From: Streptomyces pyxinicus
Lineage (GTDB): Bacteria > Actinomycetota > Actinomycetes > Streptomycetales > Streptomycetaceae
DNA length: 64,000 bases
Assembly (NCBI RefSeq): GCF_024753135.1
Contig: NZ_JANUGP010000027.1
Span: forward strand, 53,621-117,620
Direction of reading: 5' to 3'
The notes below the pieces were generated by a model. The model did not search any database. It was given only the letters and a program-made list of their open reading frames with translations, and had not been told where the DNA came from. The translations under genes were made by a program, and so were the position numbers. Shown here in pieces: positions 33,507 to 41,298 of the stretch. Position 1 is the first letter of the stretch, and every line of letters starts with the position of its first letter.

Positions 33507-35869
33507 CACTGGCAGGCCTCGCAGGACTCGGGGTTTTCCAGGGAGCAGGCGATCGCCTCGGGGTCGGCGGCCTGCTGGACGGGGATGGCCGTCCGGGCCT
33601 GCGCCTGGGCGGCGCGGGCGATGCGCGTCGCGGGGCGCGAGCGCAGGTAGTACGTCGTCTTCAGGCCCGACTTCCAGGCGTACGCGTACATCGAGGAGAG
33701 CTTGCCGATGGTCGGCGTCTCCAGGAACAGGTTCAGGGACTGCGCCTGGTCCAGGAACGGCGTCCGGGCCGCCGCCATGTCGATCAGGCCGCGCTGCGGG
33801 ATCTCCCACGCCGTGCGGTACAGCGCCCGCACCTCGGCGGGGATCCACCCGAACTCCTGCACCGAGCCGTTGGACTCGCGCAGCGCCTCCCGGGTGCGGG
33901 CATCCCACACGCCCAGGTCCTTCAGGTCCTGCACCAGGTAGGAGTTGACCTGGAGGAACTCGCCGGACAGCGTCTCGCGCTTGAACAGGTTGGAGACCTG
34001 CGGCTCGATGCACTCGTACACACCGGCGATGGAGGCGATGGTGGCCGTCGGCGCGATGGCGAGCAGCAGCGAGTTGCGCATGCCGGTGCGCGCGATCCGC
34101 TCGCGCAGCGCCGCCCAGCGCTCGGGCCAGTTCAGCTCGACGTCGTAGTGGTCGGGGTGCAGCACGCCCTGGGCGGTACGGGTCTTCTCCCAGGCCGGCA
34201 GCGGGCCGTTGCGCTCGGCGAGGCCGACGGACGCCTCGTACGCGGCGAGCATGATCCGCTCGGCGATCCGGGTGGACAGGGCCTTGGCCTCGGGGGAGTC
34301 GAAGGGCAGCCGCAGCTTGAAGAAGACGTCCTGGAGGCCCATCGCGCCGAGGCCGACCGGGCGCCACCTGGCGTTGGAGCGGCCCGCCTGCTCGGTCGGG
34401 TAGAAGTTGATGTCCACGACCCGGTCGAGGAAGGTGACGGCCGTGCGGACCGTCTCGTCCAGCCGCTCCCAGTCGATGCCGCCGCCGGTGACGAACGCGC
34501 CCAGGTTGACCGAGCCCAGGTTGCAGACCGCCGTCTCGCCGTCGTCGGTGACCTCCAGGATCTCGGTGCAGAGGTTGGAGGAGTGCACGACGTGGCCCGG
34601 CAGCGCCGTCTGGTTGGCGGTGCGGTTGGCGGCGTCCTTGAAGGTCATCCAGCCGTTGCCGGTCTGCGCGAGCGTGCGCATCATCCGGCCGTACAGCTCC
34701 CGGGCGGGGATCGTCTTCCTGGCCAGCCCCGCGGCCTCGGCCTTCCGGTAGGCGGCGTCGAACTCCGCGCCCCACAGGTCCACCAGCTCCGGCACGTCCG
34801 CCGGGGAGAACAGCGACCACTCGGCGTCGGCGTTGACCCGGCGCATGAACTCGTCCGGGATCCAGTGCGCGAGGTTCAGGTTGTGCGTACGGCGGGCGTC
34901 CTCACCGGTGTTGTCCCGCAGCTCCAGGAACTCCTCGATGTCGGAGTGCCAGGTCTCCAGGTACACCGCCGCCGCGCCCTTGCGCCGCCCGCCCTGGTTG
35001 ACGGCGGCCACCGAGGCGTCGAGCGTCTTCAGGAACGGGACGATGCCGTTGGAGTGCCCGTTGGTGCCCCGGATCAGCGAACCCCGGCTGCGGATGCGGG
35101 AGTACGACAGACCGATGCCGCCGGCGTGCTTGGAAAGCCGGGCGACCTGGTGGTAGCGGTCGTAGAGGGAGTCCAGCTCGTCCAGCGGGGAGTCGAGGAG
35201 GTAGCAGGACGACATCTGGGGGTGCCGGGTGCCGGAGTTGAAGAGCGTGGGGGAGGACGGCAGGTAGTCGAGCCGGCTCATGAGCCCGTAGAGCGCGGCG
35301 ACCTCGTCCACCGCGCGGGCGGAGTCGTCCTCGGCGAGGCCGGCGGCGACCCGGAGCATGAAGTGCTGGGGGGTCTCGACGACCTTGCGGGTGAGCGGGT
35401 GGCGCAGCAGGTAGCGGCTGTGCAGGGTGCGCAGGCCGAAGTAGCCGAAGCGGTCGTCGGCGGCCGGGTCGACCAGCGCGTCCAGGCGTACGGCGTGCAG
35501 CCGGGCGAACTCGGCGGTGCGGTCGGCGATCAGCCCCTCGCGGTGCCCCACGGCGACGGACTCGGCGAACGTCGTCACGCCCTGCGAGGCGGCCTCGTCC
35601 CGGATCGAGAGCGTCAGCAGCCGGGCGGCCAGCCGCGAGTAGGCGGGGTCCTCGGAGATGAGCCCGGCGGCGGCCTCCGTGGCCAGCTCGCGCAACTCCG
35701 CCTCGTCGGCCCGCGCGGACCGGCCGCGCAGCGCGGCGGCGGCGACCCGGCCGGGGTCGGCGTCGGGGAGGTCGGCGGTCAGCTCGGTCAGGGTCCGCAG
35801 CAGCGCGGCACCGGGACCGTCGGTCTTCAGCTCGGTGACTGAAGCCGGGTCGGCTGGCGCGATGGTCAC
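33506..35869 (-). CDS. nrdA: class Ia ribonucleotide reductase, alpha (catalytic) subunit
   Basis: A 787-residue R1 subunit from GTG 35869 (GGAGAG upstream). Catalytic features: SSNLCTEI with the active-site Cys, NLGSVNL, an ATP-cone-like N-terminal region of about 100 residues, and the C-terminal CEACQ redox pair that passes electrons from thioredoxin or glutaredoxin. With nrdB and nrdS it forms the nrdABS operon. Upstream lie a cobalamin riboswitch (36011-36114) and paired NrdR-like boxes (36121-36167), so expression should fall when B12 is plentiful and the class II enzyme can work. Confidence 0.95.
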   Translation of the reverse strand: MTIAPADPASVTELKTDGPGAALLRTLTELTADLPDADPGRVAAAALRGRSARADEAELRELATEAAAGLISEDPAYSRLAARLLTLSIRDEAASQGVTTFAESVAVGHREGLIADRTAEFARLHAVRLDALVDPAADDRFGYFGLRTLHSRYLLRHPLTRKVVETPQHFMLRVAAGLAEDDSARAVDEVAALYGLMSRLDYLPSSPTLFNSGTRHPQMSSCYLLDSPLDELDSLYDRYHQVARLSKHAGGIGLSYSRIRSRGSLIRGTNGHSNGIVPFLKTLDASVAAVNQGGRRKGAAAVYLETWHSDIEEFLELRDNTGEDARRTHNLNLAHWIPDEFMRRVNADAEWSLFSPADVPELVDLWGAEFDAAYRKAEAAGLARKTIPARELYGRMMRTLAQTGNGWMTFKDAANRTANQTALPGHVVHSSNLCTEILEVTDDGETAVCNLGSVNLGAFVTGGGIDWERLDETVRTAVTFLDRVVDINFYPTEQAGRSNARWRPVGLGAMGLQDVFFKLRLPFDSPEAKALSTRIAERIMLAAYEASVGLAERNGPLPAWEKTRTAQGVLHPDHYDVELNWPERWAALRERIARTGMRNSLLLAIAPTATIASIAGVYECIEPQVSNLFKRETLSGEFLQVNSYLVQDLKDLGVWDARTREALRESNGSVQEFGWIPAEVRALYRTAWEIPQRGLIDMAAARTPFLDQAQSLNLFLETPTIGKLSSMYAYAWKSGLKTTYYLRSRPATRIARAAQAQARTAIPVQQAADPEAIACSLENPESCEACQ

Positions 35870-35966
35870 GTGGGGCTCTCCCTCGCTCGGCACGGGGGCC
35901 TGGCGGAGAGCAGGGGGCGGCAGCCACGAGCGCACACGGCGTCGCGTCCACCGGCCCACTCCACGA

Positions 35967-35994
35967 GGCCCGGACGTCTCAGGGCACCCGGGCC
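35967..35994 (-). promoter_or_regulatory. hairpin in the nrdA leader, possible riboswitch expression platform
   Basis: GGCCCGG / CCGGGCC with a 14-base loop, lying 17 bases downstream of the riboswitch and about 100 bases before nrdA. It could be the terminator arm of the switch. No T run follows. Confidence 0.4.
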
Positions 35995-36010
35995 GGATGG
36001 CCGGGCGCGC

Positions 36011-36114
36011 CGCTGTCGGCAGGCGTTCGGACTGACGCTCGTACGCGGATACGCACAAGTACACCGTTGCGGGACAGTTCCGGATTCGCACCGGATTCCC
36101 CTGCGGCGACAGCG
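36011..36114 (-). ncRNA. cobalamin (AdoCbl) riboswitch upstream of nrdABS
   Basis: On the minus strand the conserved B12 elements appear in order: GGGGAATCCGGTGCGAATCC, then CTGTCCCGCAACGGT (the B12 box core), then AGTCCGAACGCCTGCC. An outer P1 helix closes it: CGCTGTCG at the 5' end (36107-36114) with CGACAGCG at the 3' end (36011-36018). The S. coelicolor nrdABS operon is known to be switched off by coenzyme B12 through such an element. Confidence 0.95.
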
Positions 36115-36120
36115 AGCATG

Positions 36121-36167
36121 AGCATACATCTAGTGCCGGGCCGAGGTGACACCCCCAGATGTTGTGT
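36121..36167 (-). promoter_or_regulatory. nrdABS promoter with tandem NrdR-like boxes
   Basis: Two 16-base sites resemble the NrdR consensus ACACWATATATWGTGT: AGCATACATCTAGTGC (36121-36136, 10 matches) and CCCCCAGATGTTGTGT (36152-36167, 11 matches). Their starts are 31 bases apart, three helical turns, the spacing typical of NrdR. On the minus strand TATGCT (36121-36126) would be the -10 element, so bound NrdR would cover the promoter. Confidence 0.7.
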
Positions 36168-36339
36168 CGCGACGGCTCCAGAGGGTCAGCCGCCGGGTGA
36201 GGAGAGTGATCTCCGGGCGCCCCGGAAAAGCCCTCCGGTACGGCTCCGGGGCGCGCTCGGCGCCGGAGCGCCCGGGGAGGTGCCGGACCCCGCGCGAACG
36301 CCCTGAGCGGACGCCTGGCCGCTCCCCCGGGCGCCTCAC

Positions 36340-36381
36340 ACGGAAGCGGGCCGCCGTGACTGACCGGCGACCCGCTTCCGT
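36340..36381 (-). terminator. terminator after the carboxylate symporter gene
   Basis: Perfect 11-bp stem (ACGGAAGCGGG / CCCGCTTCCGT) with a 20-base loop, 18 bases beyond the symporter stop. The remaining ~170 bases towards the nrd promoter show nothing else I can identify. Confidence 0.82.
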
Positions 36382-36398
36382 TGACCGTCCCGCTGGAC

Positions 36399-38009
36399 CT
36401 AGTGCGAGGTGCCCGCCGTGGCCGGTGGCAGCTCCACCTCGACCCCGGGGTCGCCCGCGTCCGCCGTGTAGTCGCCGGGGTGGGTCTCGTCGATGCCCTC
36501 GGGGGCCTTGAGGGCCTTGAGGACGAACGTGAGGACCACCGTCACCACCACGTTCAGGACGAACGCCGTCAGACCGATGTAGCCGATCTCGCCGATGCCC
36601 GGGATCTCCTTGGCCGAGCCGCCGAAGTGCCGCTGGGTCGGGGAGGCGACGCCGTACGCGGCGAGCGTGCCGTACACCATGCCGACCGCCCAGCCGGCCA
36701 GCAGCGCCCAGCGGTGGAACCAGCGCGTGAACAGGCCGCCGACCAGGGCCGGGAAGGTCTGCAGGATCCAGATACCGCCGAGCAGCTGGAAGTTGATGGC
36801 GACCGTCTTGTCCATGGTGAGGACGAAGGCCAGCGCGCCCACCTTCACCAGCAGCGACACGATCTTGGAGACCTGGGCCTCCTGCTTCGGCGTGGCGTTC
36901 GGCCTGATGAAGTCCTTGTAGATGTTGCGCGTGAACAGGTTCGCCGCCGCGATGGACATGATCGCCGCCGGGACCAGCGCCCCGATGCCGATCGCCGCGA
37001 AGGCCACGCCCGCGAACCAGTCCGGGAACATGTCCTCGAACAGCTGCGGGATGGCCAGCTGTCCGTTGGTGACCTTCACCCCGGCCGCGATCGCCATGAA
37101 GCCCAGCAGCGCCAGCAGGCCCAGCATGAGCGAGTAGAGCGGCAGGATCGTGGTGTTGCGCCGGATCACCTCACGGCTCTTCGAGGACAGCGTCGCGGTG
37201 ATCGAGTGCGGGTACATGAACAGCGCCAGCGCCGAGCCGAGGGCCAGCGTGGCGTACGTCCACTGGCCGGCCGGCGCCGGGACCAGGCCGCCCGCGCCGG
37301 TGGCCGTGAACTTCTCGCCCGCCTTGGCGAAGATGTCGTCGAACCCGCCCAGCTTGACCGGGATGTAGATGATCGCCACCGCGATGACGATGTAGATCAG
37401 CGTGTCCTTGACGAACGCGATCAGCGCGGGGGCGCGCAGCCCCGAGGAGTACGTGTACGCGGCCAGCACGCCGAACGCGATCAGCAGCGGCAGGTCCTTC
37501 ACGAACCAGTTGGTGTTCTCGCCGCCGCCGACGCCCATCACGTCCAGTACGGCCTGGATGCCGACGAGTTGCAGCGCGATGTACGGCATCGTCGCGAGGA
37601 TGCCGGTCACCGCCACCGCCAGCGACAGCCCCTTGGAGCCGAACCGGCCGCGCACGAAGTCCGACGTCGTGACGTATCCGTGCCGGTGCGAGACCGACCA
37701 CAGGCGCGGCAGGAACGTGAAGATCAGCGGGTACACCAGGATCGTGTACGGCACCGCGAAGAACCCGGACGCGCCCGCCGCGTAGATCGCCGCCGGCACG
37801 GCGACGAAGGTGTACGCCGTGTACAGGTCGCCGCCGAGCAGGAACCAGGTGATCCAGGTGCCGAACGACCGGCCGCCCAGCCCCCACTCGTCGAGCGAGT
37901 GCTCGTTCTCGGCCCGGCGCCAGCGCGCGGCCAGGAAGCCCAGGACCGTGACGGCCAGGAAGAAGAAGACGAAGACGCCGAGCGCGACGCCGTTCACACC
38001 GTCCTTCAC
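36399..38009 (-). CDS. sodium:solute symporter, monocarboxylate uptake permease (MctP type)
   Basis: 536 residues, about 13 membrane helices, SSS family. The WGLGGRSFGTWITWFLLGGDLYTAYTF start, the broken-helix core and the length match MctP-like permeases for pyruvate, lactate, acetate or related acids. The cytoplasmic C-terminus is acidic. GTG start at 38009 overlaps the stop of the DUF3311 gene (GTGA); a DUF3311 membrane protein ahead of an SSS permease is the common actinobacterial arrangement. The exact substrate is unproven. Confidence 0.92.
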   Translation of the reverse strand: MKDGVNGVALGVFVFFFLAVTVLGFLAARWRRAENEHSLDEWGLGGRSFGTWITWFLLGGDLYTAYTFVAVPAAIYAAGASGFFAVPYTILVYPLIFTFLPRLWSVSHRHGYVTTSDFVRGRFGSKGLSLAVAVTGILATMPYIALQLVGIQAVLDVMGVGGGENTNWFVKDLPLLIAFGVLAAYTYSSGLRAPALIAFVKDTLIYIVIAVAIIYIPVKLGGFDDIFAKAGEKFTATGAGGLVPAPAGQWTYATLALGSALALFMYPHSITATLSSKSREVIRRNTTILPLYSLMLGLLALLGFMAIAAGVKVTNGQLAIPQLFEDMFPDWFAGVAFAAIGIGALVPAAIMSIAAANLFTRNIYKDFIRPNATPKQEAQVSKIVSLLVKVGALAFVLTMDKTVAINFQLLGGIWILQTFPALVGGLFTRWFHRWALLAGWAVGMVYGTLAAYGVASPTQRHFGGSAKEIPGIGEIGYIGLTAFVLNVVVTVVLTFVLKALKAPEGIDETHPGDYTADAGDPGVEVELPPATAGTSH

Positions 38010-38272
38010 TTCGCCGCACCCCCGCCCCGCACCGCGCGGCCGCGCTGGTCACGCTGCCACAGCCGGTAGGCCAGCACGGTGAGCGCGGTGGAGATCAGCA
38101 CCCAGGCCATCTGGTACCAGTAGAAGAACGGGATCCCGATGAACGCCGGGTCCGTCTTGGCGAAGGAGCCGACCCACAGCATCGCCACGAAGGGCGCGAC
38201 GAGACAGAGGCCGATGACGACGCGCACCGGCGTGACCACCGGTGGTCTCACTTCGGGTGGTGTTTCGGACAT
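38006..38272 (-). CDS. DUF3311 small membrane partner of the symporter
   Basis: 88 residues with two hydrophobic helices (VRVVIGLCLVAPFVAMLWVG and FYWYQMAWVLISTALTVLAY) and the family core FFYWYQ. DUF3311 proteins are almost always encoded directly before an SSS permease and probably form a complex with it or aid its folding. Coupled to the permease by GTGA overlap. Confidence 0.92.
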   Translation of the reverse strand: MSETPPEVRPPVVTPVRVVIGLCLVAPFVAMLWVGSFAKTDPAFIGIPFFYWYQMAWVLISTALTVLAYRLWQRDQRGRAVRGGGAAK

Positions 38273-38375
38273 GCGGTGGCTCCGTCCCCTCGCTGATCAC
38301 CTGGTAACGCGCAGGCAATCTAGGTGACGGTGTCAGGGTGCGGGAAGACCTCGTCCGGATATCGGTACGGCGATG

Positions 38376-39140
38376 TCAGTCCTGCGGGCGCTTCAGCCGG
38401 GCCACGAACTTGTACCGGTCGCCCCGGTACACCGAGCGCACCCACTCCACCGGCCGCCCCTCGCGGTCCAGGGAGTGCCGGGAGAGCATCAGCATCGGCA
38501 GACCCACGTCGGTGCCGAGCAGACCGGCCTCGCGCGGGGTGGCCAGGGAGGTCTCGATGGTCTCCTCGGCCTCGGCGAGGTGGACGTCGTAGACCTCGGC
38601 GAGCGCGGTGTAGAGCGAGGTGTACTTCACCAGCGAGCGGCGCAGCGCCGGGAAGCGCTTGGCGGACAGGTGGGTGGTCTCTATCGCCATGGGCTCGGCG
38701 TTGGCCATGCGCAGCCGCTCGATGCGCAGCACGCGCCCGCCGGCCGTGATGTCGAGCAGCTCGGCGAGCCGGTCGTCGGCGGTGACGTACCCGATGTCGA
38801 GCAGCTGCGAGGTCGGCTCCAGGCCCTGGGCGCGCATGTCCTCGGTGTAGGAGGTGAGCTGGAGCGCCTGGGAGACCTTGGGCTTGGCGACGAAGGTGCC
38901 CTTGCCCTGGATGCGTTCGAGGCGGCCCTCGACCACCAGCTCCTGGAGGGCCTGGCGGACGGTGGTGCGGGAGGTGTCGAACTCGGCGGCGAGCGTCCGC
39001 TCGGGCGGGACCGGGGTGCCGGGCGCCTGCGTCTCCGTCATGTCGAGCAGGTGCTTCTTCAGACGGTAGTACTTCGGCACGCGCGCGGTACGGACGGCGG
39101 TGCCGGCCTCGTTCTCCGCACTGCTGACGTCGGTGCTCAT
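38376..39140 (-). CDS. dasR: GntR/HutC-family aminosugar regulator DasR
   Basis: 254 residues, the length of S. coelicolor DasR, with the same N-terminal wHTH (PVPPERTLAAEFDTSRTTVRQALQELVVEGRLERIQGKGTF) and UTRA ligand domain. DasR represses chitin/N-acetylglucosamine uptake and catabolism and many antibiotic genes; glucosamine-6-phosphate and related phosphosugars release it. Two dre operators flank the neighbouring nagB gene and one lies upstream of dasR itself. In S. coelicolor, as I recall, dasABC lies next to dasR; here nagB follows directly. Confidence 0.95.
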   Translation of the reverse strand: MSTDVSSAENEAGTAVRTARVPKYYRLKKHLLDMTETQAPGTPVPPERTLAAEFDTSRTTVRQALQELVVEGRLERIQGKGTFVAKPKVSQALQLTSYTEDMRAQGLEPTSQLLDIGYVTADDRLAELLDITAGGRVLRIERLRMANAEPMAIETTHLSAKRFPALRRSLVKYTSLYTALAEVYDVHLAEAEETIETSLATPREAGLLGTDVGLPMLMLSRHSLDREGRPVEWVRSVYRGDRYKFVARLKRPQD

Positions 39141-39287
39141 GCTCTGCCTTCCCGGCTCCGGATGCCGAAGCGGCCGACCTCGCATCGGCCGCGGCTCACA
39201 TCGTGGCACGGCCGCGTGGGTCAGGAGTCCACCCGCGGCCCACCCGCATGCTCCGTGATCCCCTCTGTATACCGGCGTACCCGCTGT

Positions 39288-39299
39288 TGGTCTAGTCCA
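39288..39299. promoter_or_regulatory. DasR-responsive element (dre) upstream of dasR
   Basis: TGGTCTAGTCCA, one mismatch from the dre core TGGTCTAGACCA, extended to a TTGGTCTAGTCCAA palindrome. It lies about 150 bases before dasR and about 30 bases beyond the nagB stop. In S. coelicolor a dre in the dasR-dasA intergenic region controls dasA; here it may be a remnant or an autoregulatory site. Confidence 0.85.
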
Positions 39300-39327
39300 A
39301 CGCCGGGTGCCGGTACCGGTGCCGTCC

Positions 39328-40113
39328 TCAGATGCCCTGCCAGCCGGGCTTGTCGGCGTAGGTGTGCCGGAAGTAGTCGGCGAGCTTGAGCTTGGCGGCC
39401 GCCGCCTCGTCCACGACCACCGTGGCGTGCGGGTGCAGCTGGAGCGCCGAGGCCGGGCAGACTGCCGCGACCGGGCCCTCCACGGTCGCCGCGACCGCGT
39501 CCGCCTTGCCCTCCCCGGTGGCCAGCAGCACCAGGTGCCGGGCCTCCAGGATGGTGCCGATGCCCTGGGTGATCACATGGTGCGGGACCTGCTCGATCTC
39601 CCCCTCGAAGAAGCGCGCGTTGTCGACACGGGTCTGCTCGGTGAGGGTCTTGATCCGGGTGCGCGAGGCGAGCGAGGAGCACGGCTCGTTGAACCCGATG
39701 TGCCCGTCGGTGCCGATGCCGAGCAGCTGGAGGTCGACGCCGCCGGCCTCGGCGAGCGCCCGGTCGTACGCCGCGCACGCCGCCTGTATGTCCTCGGCCG
39801 TGCCGTCCGGGCCGAGGAACGCGTCCATGCCGACGCCGAGCGGTTCGAGCACCTCGCGGCGCAGCACCGAGCGGTAGGACTCGGGGTGCTCGGCGGGCAG
39901 CCCCACGTACTCGTCGAGCTGGGCGATCCGGGCCCGCGAGGCGTCCACGGCGCCGGAGTGCACCTTGGCGGTGAGCGCCTGGTAGATGGGCAGCGGGGTG
40001 GAGCCGGTGGCCACGCCGAGCAGGGCGTCGGGCTTGCGTCGCAGCAGCTGCGCCATGGCCTCGGCGATCAGCTCGCCGCCCGCCGCCGCGTCCGGAACGA
40101 TGACAACTTCCAC
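39328..40113 (-). CDS. nagB: glucosamine-6-phosphate deaminase
   Basis: A 261-residue cytoplasmic enzyme converting glucosamine-6-phosphate to fructose-6-phosphate and ammonia. Family motifs: LGVATGSTPLPIYQAL (phosphate site), QLDEYVGLP, and GIGTDGHIGFNEP with the catalytic Asp/His. GTG start at 40113. A near-perfect dre (40155-40166) lies about 42 bases upstream, so it is under DasR control. Its product removes the sugar that inactivates DasR, closing a feedback loop with the adjacent dasR gene. Confidence 0.95.
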   Translation of the reverse strand: MEVVIVPDAAAGGELIAEAMAQLLRRKPDALLGVATGSTPLPIYQALTAKVHSGAVDASRARIAQLDEYVGLPAEHPESYRSVLRREVLEPLGVGMDAFLGPDGTAEDIQAACAAYDRALAEAGGVDLQLLGIGTDGHIGFNEPCSSLASRTRIKTLTEQTRVDNARFFEGEIEQVPHHVITQGIGTILEARHLVLLATGEGKADAVAATVEGPVAAVCPASALQLHPHATVVVDEAAAAKLKLADYFRHTYADKPGWQGI

Positions 40114-40154
40114 GCTGGGCCTGCCGTTCTGAAGTGGGCTCGTGCGTCTCTGTG

Positions 40155-40166
40155 TGGTTTAGACCA
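40155..40166. promoter_or_regulatory. DasR-responsive element (dre) of nagB
   Basis: TGGTTTAGACCA, one mismatch from the dre core, 42-53 bases upstream of the nagB start codon: well placed to block its promoter. Confidence 0.88.
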
Positions 40167-40282
40167 ATCTAACAGAACCGGGGTTCGAGAGCGCCCGTCC
40201 CACCGCGGATTCCGGCCGCCTCACACCGGCAGCTCCGTACCGGCCGGAAGCATTTCCTAGGAGGCGCTATAGAATTCCCTCC

Positions 40283-40912
40283 ATGGTGAACGCGCGGGAG
40301 ACGACAGCGCCGGCCGGCCCGGGCAGGACACGCGGCCGGCCGCGCTCCTTCGACCGCGCCGCCGCCCTGGAGAAGGCCCTCCTGGCCTTCTGGGAGCACG
40401 GCTACGAGGCCACCTCGGTCGCCGACCTCACCCGGCTCATGGGCATCGGCGCCCCCAGCCTGTACGCCGCCTTCGGGGACAAGCGCACCCTGTTCGAGGA
40501 GGTCGTCCGGGTCTACCTCGGCACGCACGGCGCCTTCGCCGAGCGTGCCTTCGCCGAGGAGTCCACCGCCCGCGCCGCCGTCGCCCGCACCCTGCGCGAG
40601 GCCGCCGCCGAGTACACCGACCCCGGCCACCCGCACGGCTGCCTGGTCGTGCACGCCGCGACCAACTGCACCAGCCCCGAGGTGGAGGCCCTGCTGCGCG
40701 CGCGGCGCAACGCCACCATCGCCGCCCTCGCCGGGCACCTGCGCGCCGACCACGCGGCCGGCCGGCTCCCGGCGGCCACCGACCCGGACGCCCTCGCCCG
40801 CCACTTCGGCGCGGTCGTCCAGGGCATGTCCCAGCAGGCCCGCGACGGCGCGAGCCGGGCGGAACTGGAGGCGGTCGCCGGGATTGCCATGGCCGTCTGG
40901 CCCCACGACTGA
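40283..40912 (+). CDS. TetR/AcrR-family regulator
   Basis: 209 residues. Residues 18-65 hold the DNA-binding domain (RGRPRSFDRAAALEKALLAFWEHGYEATSVADLTRLMGIGAPSLYAAFGDKRTLF), of the subgroup in which the C-terminal domain has a Cys near GHPHGCLVVHAATNC. It is divergent from nagB across about 170 bases. Its own target is unknown; divergence from nagB does not imply control of it, since a dre already serves that gene. Confidence 0.9.
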   Translation: MVNARETTAPAGPGRTRGRPRSFDRAAALEKALLAFWEHGYEATSVADLTRLMGIGAPSLYAAFGDKRTLFEEVVRVYLGTHGAFAERAFAEESTARAAVARTLREAAAEYTDPGHPHGCLVVHAATNCTSPEVEALLRARRNATIAALAGHLRADHAAGRLPAATDPDALARHFGAVVQGMSQQARDGASRAELEAVAGIAMAVWPHD

Positions 40913-41017
40913 GCCCGGCGGGCTAGGCTGCGGGGCATCGCGTGCCGCGGTGCGCCCCAGCGGCGCGCCCCGGACGGGCTCCGGGCGGACCCCGTACCGA
41001 CCATGGACACGCCCGCG

Positions 41018-41029
41018 TGGTCTAGTCCA
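41018..41029. promoter_or_regulatory. third dre-like site, between TetR and the sensor kinase
   Basis: TGGTCTAGTCCA, identical to the core upstream of dasR, in a 386-base gap about 270 bases before the histidine kinase start. No aminosugar gene is next to it. The gap also holds a 14-bp tandem repeat (41038-41079) and otherwise nothing I can support. Confidence 0.75.
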
Positions 41030-41037
41030 CAATCCAG

Positions 41038-41079
41038 GTGAACGGATTCAAGTGAACAGATCCAAGCGAACAAGGTGAA
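41038..41079 (+). repeat. 14-bp tandem repeat, three units
   Basis: GTGAACGGATTCAA, GTGAACAGATCCAA, GCGAACAAGGTGAA follow head to tail directly after the third dre-like site. Units 1 and 2 differ at 2 positions; unit 3 is more diverged. Confidence 0.75.
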
Positions 41080-41298
41080 ACAAGCCTCCGTCTTCCCCGC
41101 ACAGGAAGGCGGATCGAGGAACCGGTGCTCTCTGCCCTGACTGCCCCGGCTCCTCGGCCTTCGGCCGGCCGGGACCGCACACCCCGCGGCCGATGATGCT
41201 CCGGGCTGCGGTGCCGGGAGGGTTGAGGGTCCCTTCCAGGCGCCGCGGCCCGCGGGTGTTTTTCGGCCACCGACAGACCGCCGGGTACGCTCGCACAC

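Noticed and set aside
41048..41296. 82-codon minus-strand frame between the third dre and the kinase gene
   Set aside because: No start signal and atypical composition; the region is better read as non-coding with a repeat and an operator.
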